From: Hemicentrotus pulcherrimus
Taxonomy: Eukaryota; Echinodermata; Echinoidea; Camarodonta; Strongylocentrotidae
Reading direction: 5' to 3'
Assembly (NCBI GenBank): GCA_003118195.1
Contig: BEXV01001577.1
Coordinates: 84,994-97,197 of the forward strand
DNA: 12,204 nt
The position numbers and the translations under genes are program-made. Positions 1 through 8,900 of this stretch are shown one piece after another (within the stretch, counting starts at the first letter, position 1; the number at the start of each line of letters is the position of its first letter). The notes beneath the pieces were generated by a model. The model was not told the origin of the DNA and made no database searches. It was given only the letters and a program-made list of their open reading frames with translations.

Positions 1-1225
1 GTCTATAATTCTAGAATTTTGGCCTTTGAATACATTTTATTTTAAGGCTACAAATGGCTCTCCAGAATGTTTAAGTCCAACTTAGAGATCTTCGTCAAAC
101 ACCCCAGCTCTTATTACGTCCAGGTTACATCCTTATTACATCCTGCAGTCCCTGCAATTATACCCTGACCCCAGCCATTTCCAGGTACACATTAACACCA
201 GGGTGAAGAGTGGCAAATGTAGATTTATGTCTCGCCATAGGACGTTAGTGCTTGAGAGTCGAGAGAATGAACCACCATACCATGTCACCTCCACTGTTTT
301 TTCTTGTTATACGGTGCAGGCCTATGATGTATATCGGGGAAATACTTGATCCCTTCAAAGGGAATGGAAGATAGAGGACGATAGAAGACTTAACTGGTCG
401 AACCAAAGAAGTTTTAATGGCCCTACGCTGTGAAAAGATCTGTACAACACTACATATTACTGAATGGCTATCTAAGCATAGGTCCTTGCTGTAAGGCCCT
501 CTGAAAGCATCTCTTGACAGCCTATCACAATGAACTTGACTGTTTATGATTACGTAACCGCTAGCGACTTTGTAAACAAATTGGGAACGCTCTTTGTTAG
601 TTCATGTACTTGTTGTGATGCCAATATAGGAGGAATCGAGCACAGGAAATAAAAAAGAAAAAATTACAATGAAAAAAAGATGCCATATTGTAGTAAGCGC
701 ATGTTTGTGGGTAATAAGGGTCGATCGCCCATCCCCCCCAAAAAATAACCACACCCATCGTAATACAATCAAATATCAATTTCTTTCACCCTTGAAAATA
801 GGCAAATACATGCAGCAATACAAAAAATATATATATCTTCCTAGAAAATGCATATGCATGTATATAACATGAGATTCCAAATAGATATCAATATATAATC
901 AAAACAAAAATCTGCTAAGCCAAACAAAAAAAGTGAGGGTTAAACCATGGACCCATTGCCACTATATGCATGGACACATGATAATAACGATTACATGTAT
1001 TCGTGTGCAAATTCACAGTGGAGTTTAAAGCTCCGATTTTTAGTTAATATTCATTAGTCATAATTGTCATCATAACCATGAAAAGGGCAGGGAGACTAAA
1101 TAGGCCTTTTGGTAGAGACAAGGCGTTGAGAGAAAAGAAAAGGAAAATGGGGAGAAGAATAAGAGATGAAAGGGGGTCTCAAGAAAGAGTGTTTCGTATG
1201 GTCTGTCATGGAATTATTTCAATCG

Positions 1226-1246
1226 AGAAGAGAGGGAGAGTGAGAG

Positions 1247-1311
<65 letters not shown>

Positions 1312-1314
1312 GAC
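1226..1314. repeat. GA/GACA microsatellite
   Basis: This is a run of AG dinucleotides (about 1251-1277 and 1279-1299) ending in a few GACA units (about 1297-1312). It sits at the end of a longer purine-rich stretch that starts near 1081. A nominal open frame of 86 codons crosses it but encodes only Arg/Glu dipeptides in its repeat part, so I treat it as non-coding. Confidence 0.9.
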
Positions 1315-1550
1315 GCACATATTTCTCCGATTGTGTAATACAAACATACAATTTAATAAAATAAATAAACGTTTTCAATATTGATTGCTTATACATAAAC
1401 ATGATTCAAACAAACTCATTTGCAGTATATTATATAACTCAGCAATAATTCAAATTAAAATTAAGGTACATAAAGATAATTTATAAGTCAATTGTACATA
1501 TTATCATTCACTTATATTAAACGTATTTAACAAAACTGGGGGTTATATTT

Positions 1551-1629
1551 ACACAACCACGCACAAACACAACCACGCACACGCACACTCTGACACAAAC
1601 ATTCTCTCACACACACACACACACACACA
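1551..1629. repeat. CA microsatellite, impure on its left
   Basis: The pure part is (CA)11 at 1608-1629. To its left are interrupted ACAC/CGCAC units from 1551. It is ordinary simple-sequence DNA with no sign of function. Confidence 0.85.
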
Positions 1630-1689
1630 GACAGAGAGTGGGGTTGGAGGGCGGTAGAATGGTACTGGGATGTCGAGAGTGAAAGAGAC

Positions 1690-1764
1690 AGTGGAAATGA
1701 CATTCTAAATTAACGAATGATAATTAAATCATTATTTTGGTCATTCGTTAAATGAAGTGGAAAT
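1690..1764. repeat. palindrome flanked by 9-bp direct repeat (possible miniature insertion)
   Basis: TTAACGAATGA at 1710-1720 and its exact reverse complement at 1741-1751 form an 11-bp stem with a 20-base AT-rich loop. The loop itself can pair TAAT with ATTA. The sequence AGTGGAAAT occurs on both sides, at 1690-1698 and 1756-1764. The 57 bases between could be a very small non-autonomous DNA element with a target-site duplication, but the outer ends pair only imperfectly and there is no protein evidence. Confidence 0.4.
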
Positions 1765-2282
1765 CAGAGAGGGCGAGAAAGGGAGATTTTGAATGATATA
1801 TGTGAATGACAAGGAATCGGTGTTGAAATAGGTTACGGTGACTCTGGAAGAATCTTTCATTATCACACAAAGAAACGACCTTCTCAAAGATTGTAGAACG
1901 AAGTTTGGCGCTCTACATTTCTCTAATTAGACCTTCTTGGTTGTGCAATAACAAATACGTTTTTCAGAGATTTCTATTGACAAATAAACACGGCAACGAA
2001 TTTTAGTCTCGGTCAACAGACACCTCAGCTTTGGCATTCACAGGAAATGTAAAAACTTAGTATTAACCATTCAAGCACATTTTGGTCCTCAGCATTTTCT
2101 CGTAATTATGATATTATAATAACAAATATTAATCATGTTCGACAAAAAGTAAGGATATTATTTTACATTTTCCTCGCTCACATATTAATGGAGGTATGTT
2201 CATTTCATCTCCCTAGTTCATCTATGGCCATACGAGCATCTTGAGTAGGTCTGAGCTTCGGTCCCAGCTTTGGTTGGGCAGA

Positions 2283-2336
<54 letters not shown>
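2283..2336. repeat. (AAT)18 microsatellite
   Basis: Eighteen uninterrupted AAT units directly precede an AT-rich junction and a GCGC-containing hairpin. The array is pure, so it is probably young or polymorphic. Confidence 0.95.
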
Positions 2337-2340
<4 letters not shown>

Positions 2341-2400
2341 TATATTTCTACAGCGCATTATACAAAATATGTCTCTATGCGCTTTACATTGCATTATGTA
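2337..2400. repeat. GCGC hairpin unit attached to the AAT array
   Basis: AGCGCAT at 2352-2358 and ATGCGCT at 2377-2383 are exact reverse complements (7-bp stem, 18-base loop), preceded by TATATTTCTAC. The order AAT array, TATA-like spacer, then a GCGC-AT to AT-GCGC hairpin resembles microsatellite-associated dispersed repeats that I recall from marine invertebrate genomes. The identification is from memory; the hairpin itself is seen directly. Confidence 0.5.
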
Positions 2401-2592
2401 AAAGCTAAATTAATCATCTACTTTTGAACAATTCTGATAAAATCTTAGCTAAAGTAGTACGAGAAAAGGAGCATCACTGCACAAGGGCCAATAGTTTTAA
2501 ATTCATAAAACGAGACTGCGAGTAACGACTACTCCACATCCCAACCTTACAGATAGCGACAGAGCGGTTATTGGCTTAAAAAGTTCGAGCTA

Positions 2593-2776
2593 ATTTGCAT
2601 ACAACGGCAACAACCCTCCAATAGGACATGGCTGAATGAACGGGGGTCTTATTACCTATTCAAGGTGCGTTCACCGCAGCGAATCGGGAAGCCTTCATAG
2701 TCTTATCAGCTGGTAATCATGTGAGCATGCGCACTACAACCAACACCAATCTGCGTATCGAGAAACCAGTGATAAG
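2593..2776 (+). promoter_or_regulatory. proximal promoter motif cluster
   Basis: Recognisable short motifs upstream of the TATA box are an octamer ATTTGCAT (2593-2600), CCAAT (2618-2622 and 2746-2750), an inverted GATA site CTTATC (2702-2707), an NRF1-like GAGCATGCGCAC (2723-2734) and a direct GATAAG (2771-2776). GATA factors drive many gut and blood-cell genes in animals, which would suit a lipoprotein gene. The motifs are seen, but binding and tissue are inferred. Single short motifs of this kind also occur by chance. Confidence 0.35.
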
Positions 2777-2782
2777 AAATTG

Positions 2783-2789
2783 TATATAA
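2783..2789 (+). promoter_or_regulatory. TATA box of the apolipoprotein B-like gene
   Basis: TATATAA lies 72 bases before the start codon. Standard spacing would put transcription start near 2810-2816, giving a leader of about 45-50 bases. A GTTAAT half-site of HNF1 type (2811-2816) overlaps the predicted start, and the context before the ATG is CCACC, a good match to an animal initiation context. Confidence 0.6.
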
Positions 2790-2860
2790 CGAGGGCTTCG
2801 TCAGGCAATAGTTAATAACCATCAATTTTTCACCAGGAGAACCAAGGAATACCTTCCACC

Positions 2861-2918
2861 ATGAAGGCAGTCTTTTTCTTACTGGTTGGCCTTATATTGG
2901 CCACAGCAGTTGTTGCAG
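2861..2918 (+). CDS. exon 1: signal peptide
   Basis: The exon encodes MKAVFFLLVGLILATAVVA plus the first base of a Gly codon (phase 1), ending at a strong donor CAG|GTAAG. A basic residue, a hydrophobic core and Val-Ala at -2/-1 predict cleavage after Ala19. This is the only ATG near the TATA box with a good context and a secretion leader. A separate exon for the signal peptide followed by a long first intron is common in secreted-protein genes. Confidence 0.9.
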
Positions 2919-5900
2919 GTAAGAAACCAGTTTACTTCGTTATATTTCACCAAACTATGAAACATGTTTTTTTCTCTTCAGCTCGCTTGGATTTTTAAAC
3001 TTGGTGTTGGTTATACTCGACGGCAGAGTTAAAATATACAACACTGACCTGGAAACATATATATATGTCACTTTCGAGTAATGTTAATACGATCAGCTGT
3101 TTCAGCTCGGTTAGTGGTGTATGATGAATGGTGATGGTGTTTGAGTATATGCAATATGTCTGGTTCATTGTGTTCACTGATCCTTTGGACTATCAATGAT
3201 TATTGTAATGCATTATTTAATAATGTATCGTTAAAATGTAACGATTACGTACATTGTAGCAAATGTAGTCACCGATCTCTGTTCGCTAAGACTTGTACTT
3301 TATGTGTTTTGTTGTGTTTTAATTAAATATGCACGTAGTTAGCTCCCTTTACTATTAGTATATATATATATATATTTGTGGTAGTTTTTACATGTTGAAT
3401 CTTTCCGCTGCCTTTGGATAAGATGAAGTGGATAGTGGACTATAAATTAACTTGTTGATATGATAACATTGACTTGGTATAGACTTACATTGTTTGGTAG
3501 TAGTATCCGATCGAGTGTGAGAATACATGAATTATTCAACGTGCATCAGCCATCAAGCAAGCCTAATAGTAATAGAAACAGATCGTTTTTTTTTTCCTTC
3601 TCAATTGGTAAGGTGTCTTGACAATAATTATTCCACCCATGAAATAATGAAGAGGAAGAAAAAAAAAAGAAGGAGGAAATAAACATTTATGGATAATAAA
3701 GATAGTGAAACCTCAATTAGTATCAGCTAGCATAAGCACACATCAAATCGCATTAAGATCCTTTTCCAACTACATATTGACAAAATGACTCTGTTTATTA
3801 ATATAATTGTTCATACGTGCATATAGATAGTAAAGATAGTGAAAAGTAAAGAAGTACGGGGATGGTAGAAATAGAGCCAGACAATTAGGGCCGGGATGAG
3901 GAGAGGTACGTATAGTTGGGAGCGCGAAAACAGACCCTTATTGTAAAAACATAAAATGTGTTGTTAGTTAGCCATGCTTCTTCAGCTCGATTGTGTTGCT
4001 TCATCTTGAACTTGGAGCGAAAGATTGGCTTTTATATAATCGTGTTTCGCTTGTCTTATCTGCAAACACGCTGTAAAATCCATCCCACATCCCACCCACA
4101 TCCCTGGACCATGCGGTCAAGTACTATTGTGTGCATTGTATGTAAATGAGTTTCTTTGTGGGGGCGGTCCTTATCACGCAGCAGCGCGCCGTTTTTTGGG
4201 TTTTTTTTTTTTTAATGGGTGTTTGCGCTGCTGTCGAAAATCCCATTTAAGAACAGCAGTCAGTTGACTTGTTGTTATGTCATTTCTCAAGATGACTTTC
4301 ACAAAGGCATTGGAAGCAGAGGACATTTAGAGGGAAATCTGTTCTTGTGCTTTAGGAGTCAATTTTCTAAACTAATTGCTAACTTTAACCCTAGATCAGA
4401 ACTTAACCCTAACTTTTCAAACCTAACCTAAAGCCCTAACCATCTATCTTTGTCGAAATAAAGCATGGCCGGGGCTGTTGTCGCCCAAGCATTCTTTGGA
4501 GGAGACCCATATAATATTCTCATTGGACATTTGACGTAAATGTACTTCTCCTTTTTTAAAGGATTTAACTGCTTTAAAATTTTAACTCTCAATACATACT
4601 GGACTTTATATATTTTACAAGCGAGAATTAAAGCGAATTGATTTGGATTCTTATTTTTGATATTTTCTTCTGTAACAAGTTTACTAAAAACCTATATCGT
4701 TCATAGACTATATTTTCCCACCTACATTCAAGAAAATGGATCCAGCATTTAAAGTTGTTTTTGAAAGACTAGCTTGTCTGTGATATATTTATTGCTACAC
4801 CATAGCCTATGATAGGTTTAAAGTATTTTCATCGGCTCATCCAAATGAAAGTTTGCTATACATTAAAGTTGATCCAACGGATTTATGCATGGAGCTCGAT
4901 TAATGTACGTTTCGAAGCAGCTCTCTCTTTTATACGAAAGCTTGTGATTCTGCTGCAATATGAATAAATGGAATTAATTAAGACATGAAACGAAAACTGA
5001 AAAGTGATTTAGTGTTGGTATCATTTTCATTTGTAAATTTTTTTCGTCTGAAATTTATTTTCAAGAGATAAAGAGCTTAACACTTGGTGCTCCAGAAACC
5101 AGTGCGATGTGCTCTTATAAGTGCGTGATCAAATCCCGGCTATCACCTTAAACATTTGATATGCTCTCCTGTATTTTACATAAATGGGACTTATAAATAA
5201 TGGTGTGGAATTGATTTGGTGGCACGACCATAAAGAAAGGCTATAAATATGTATCATCGGATACAGGTTTGTAAATGATTTTAAAAAACTGTAGTACATT
5301 ACTGTAGTATGTGACAAAGCATATTATACTCATTCATTGCACATCTCAACAAACACACCGAAAGCTTTCATCTTGAAGTCAGTTCCTTTATTGCAAACTT
5401 CGTTTTTGTTTTCTTTCTATAGGTCCTCTTTTTGGATCTCAATCATCTGTAGACGAAGTAAACGAATGCTCTGGTAAGTATTGTAACTTAACCATTTGTG
5501 TATTTGTGAAAGGAAGATACATTTTCATATATTCTTTTTTCGTTGATAACAGCAGGAATTTAGTTGGGTAGTACAGCTTATTGATGTCCTTCAAACAAAT
5601 TGATCCATAGTCACTTCTCTTTGTTAATAACTTGTTTATTACAAGTCATAAATTATTAATAAATATTGGGGATAATTAACCACAGTTTAAAGTAGTGATT
5701 TTAAAGTATCCACATATCTGATAAATAATAGAAAAGGGTGGATAGGACAGAACGGAAATGTCGTTAAAATCCAACCATGTTATATTGATCCATTTCAGAG
5801 CTCACACGCTTCAGGGAAGGTTATAGCTATACCTTCAAATATGAGGCAGAAACAGAGAGTGGAATAAAAGGCGCTGGACCCGGATCGAATATGACCATGA

Positions 5901-8900
5901 CCTGTGACATCATAATAGAAGCACCAGAAAGATGCAGGAACGTCCTCAAGGCTAGACGGTGTCTTCTTGAAAACCGCGACCTGGATGAGGAGATGAGTGC
6001 TCATGACCTTGTCTTCCGCACTGAGAATGGACGTATCGTTGAGGTGCTGGCTCATCCCGATGAACCCCTTCACATTCTGAACGCCAAACGTGGTATCCTC
6101 AGCATGATTCAGCTTGATCTTGAAGCCGATGATGTTGACCAAATCACTTTGAATGAGGTCTCCGTCCATGGCAACTGTAGTAGCGAGATGACTGTCACCA
6201 GGCGTGATGACAAGCAGAGGCCACGTAAGCTCCAGGTAGTGACTGAACTGAACAACTGTATGATCAGGAAACAAGAAGAGAACATGACAAGGTGGCAGAG
6301 CTTCAAGGACATGGTCCTCAACATGGTAATTAGTTTGTGACTTATTGGTGAAACCCAACAGTTAATATTTGCAGTGATACAATGATCGACAGAATATTAC
6401 ATGTTTTTAAGAATGTTCCTGTTCATCAAAGATCACCGAAAATGTTGTAGATGAGAGTGTTTTTTGTGTGTGTCATTATTCTTATTTTCACCTCTTGCTC
6501 CTCTGTAGACCGTCATGGACAAGTTCATCAACTCCTCCAAGACATGCAGCTATGAACTGAAAGGCACTACTGGAGAGTTCAGGGGGATTCAGTGCGAAGA
6601 GGTCCACTCTTTCTGGCCAATGAACTTCAACAGTGAGAGTGGTGTTCGCACCTTCATCCAACAGAGGCTCATCAGCACCAACATTGATAGACTGAACTCT
6701 TACAAGGTTGATCCAGCAAGTAAGTTACATAAAATGGAGAATTAACATCTTGTGCATTTTAATTCTAAAAGGGGTTCTATATCTATGCGATATTTTACAT
6801 GTATTCATGTACAAGTATCCACATTAAATCACATATTTGGTGTTACAAGAGTATTTTTTTCCCAAGTCAATGTCAGCGCCCTTAATGTTAATAGTAAAAG
6901 TTCTTTAAATGTAGGGTGAATACCAATTCCCGATTGAATATAGGACTTGAAGAGACAATAAGACTTCCAGTACCTGCTAGTACACTTCAATACCCTCAAC
7001 CAAATGTTGTTCAATATCATTGATAGACTCCAGGTCAACATGCTTGAGGTATGAGCATGACCCCAAGGAAATTGGTAAGAAGGCTGATGATGTTACCGCT
7101 GACCAAGCCATGGATATCCTGAAGGCTCTTGTCAAGAGTTCACGTGAGGAGGTTCAGATGGAGAGTCCTCGACTCTTTGGTAGATGGAGAGCTGCTCTGG
7201 AAGGAATGAACAATGATACCATCCATGAAGTCTTTGATCGTGCTTACAACTGCAGCGCATACTCACAGACCTGCCGTGACAACCCAGACAAGGAGAAGAT
7301 TGCCAGGTATGTAGTTCCTGCTCTCCATTTGTAGGCATGATATTGGGGTAGAAAGTATTAGAACATAATGGATTTTGAATCAAGGAATTAAGTAGACTTT
7401 TTTATACACATTGGAACCATTTACATTAGTAAAATGTGTGCGTGTATCTATATTACATATTTATATAGAACACTAGAAGTTAACGTTCATTTTATTTCTT
7501 CATCCTACAGGGAATACCTTCTTGATGGCCTCCTTCCTTGTACAACCATGGCTTGCTTCAGTGTTAAGAACTATGCCATCGCTAAGGGAGTTGTACCCAA
7601 GCCCCTTGCTAGTGCATGGATGGTAACCATGGCCCTTCAGAACTATCCCACCTTGGAGCTGATGAGTGAAATGCTACGTATGGCTCAGTATTCACCATCC
7701 CAAATTACCATCTTTCCTCTCAGTATCATGGTCCACAACTACTGGGTGAACAATGAGGAGATTCACACTGCTGCAGCTGTAAGTAACTTCCTAGTTATAA
7801 AAAATATTGTGTTTAGGAGTTGCTTTTGTGATATATATATAAATTTACTTTAATGATTGCTTAATGGCATTGACTGATATGTATTCATTCTCTTGTTTTG
7901 CTTGTAGCTCCCTGAACCCATCGTCAAAACCATCAGGTACCTGAAGTCTCTCATTGGTAATGACTGCACTGTATCAGCTGAAAACGAGCGTCTAGCCCTC
8001 ATTGCTCTGAAGGTAAAACGAAAAGAAATTTAGTGACAATACTGCATTTAAAATTGTACAGCTGCATCCTTATGCTTGCAATTATACTTAGATTATGTTT
8101 CTTGCATTTCAGTCGAAATGAGAATTAAAAAAGAAACCTTGGTCTACAATATAATTCTGTTAGATCCTTAATTTAGACTTACCTTACGATCATTTTGATA
8201 TGGTACTAACATGCTTTCAAGAATGATCTTTACAAAAGGTTATACATGTATCATATTTATTTTCCTATTCATACAGGCCATCGGAAACATTGGTGAGCCT
8301 GTTGAGCGATACGACCAACTGACTTTCATCTTTTCTGAGAGAGTATCTCCTGTCCTGATCAGCTGCACAAAGAACAAGCAGATCCCAAGAGACATCTCCA
8401 AGGCTGCCATTCAGTCTATGCGTCGCTTTGTGATGAGTGATCAGCTCCGTAGCCAAGTCATTTCTGAGCTCTTCAAGGATACCACACTTGATGTACCACA
8501 GAGGATTGCTGCCTACCTCATTACCATGAAGGCTAACCCAAGTGTCTCTGAGCTGACTGACATCTGGAACTTCCTCAAAACCGAGCCAGTCAACCAGATG
8601 AAGGCGTTCTGTTACTCTCACATTCAGAATGTTATTGAGTCAAGCGAACCAACCCTACAAGAGTAAGTGTTATTTCATAACATTTGATTAACACAAAAAC
8701 TGTTTCAGCTAATTCCATACCGCTTTCTGTCTCCATCGACTATTCATCAATTCCAAACAATTTCAAAAATGTGCACCAAGCCAATATCTTTGCAAAATAA
8801 TGTCCACTTTCTCCCAATTCTGAAGTGTCATGTCTCATAATACAATTAAATCATGGATAGAAAATTGTAATTATGTTTAAACTGTTTTTGACAGGTTCAA

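Larger units (their letters stand above)
1..2780. other. upstream non-coding DNA
   Basis: No coding region is supported in this stretch. All frames are broken often, and the few open stretches are short and low in complexity. It is AT-rich and holds four structures listed separately: a GA tract, a CA repeat, a palindrome with flanking direct repeats, and an AAT array with a hairpin. I see nothing definite in 1-1080 or 1765-2280. The last 200 bases or so carry motifs expected of a proximal promoter. It is probably intergenic DNA, but an upstream gene's untranslated exon would be invisible to me. Confidence 0.6.
2919..5422 (+). other. intron 1 (2504 bp)
   Basis: GTAAGA donor and TTCTTTCTATAG acceptor. 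It is by far the longest complete intron here. Inside are a (TA)8 run (3359-3374), short homopolymers, a possible reverse-transcriptase relic (3198-3268), a 9-bp hairpin spanning a poly-T loop (4179-4233), degenerate CCCTAA units (4386-4441) and a weak tRNA-like stretch (about 5070-5145). I see no supported exon in it. As a first intron it could hold enhancers, but no specific site stands out. Confidence 0.8.

Noticed and set aside
1078..1338. 86-codon open frame on the plus strand
   Set aside because: It is largely Arg/Glu/Lys from purine-rich and GA repeat DNA, with no domain and no splice context.
1214..1402. 62-codon open frame on the minus strand
   Set aside because: It reads the complementary CT repeat as Ser/Leu dipeptides.
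3958..4149. 63-codon open frame in intron 1
   Set aside because: No recognisable family, no phase-compatible splice sites tying it to exons 1 and 2, ordinary length for chance.
4219..4431. 70-codon open frame in intron 1
   Set aside because: It starts in the hairpin and ends in the CCCTAA-like units; composition is not coding-like.
5070..5145. Functional tRNA gene
   Set aside because: The acceptor and T stems do not pair and there is no convincing anticodon arm.
5795..6358. 187-codon open frame on the minus strand
   Set aside because: It is a long shadow of exon 3, whose plus-strand translation has clear family motifs, cysteines and splice sites.
6829..7041. 70-codon minus-strand open frame and a plus-strand frame at about 6962-7051
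   Set aside because: Both look somewhat protein-like but match no family I know and do not join neighbouring exons in phase.
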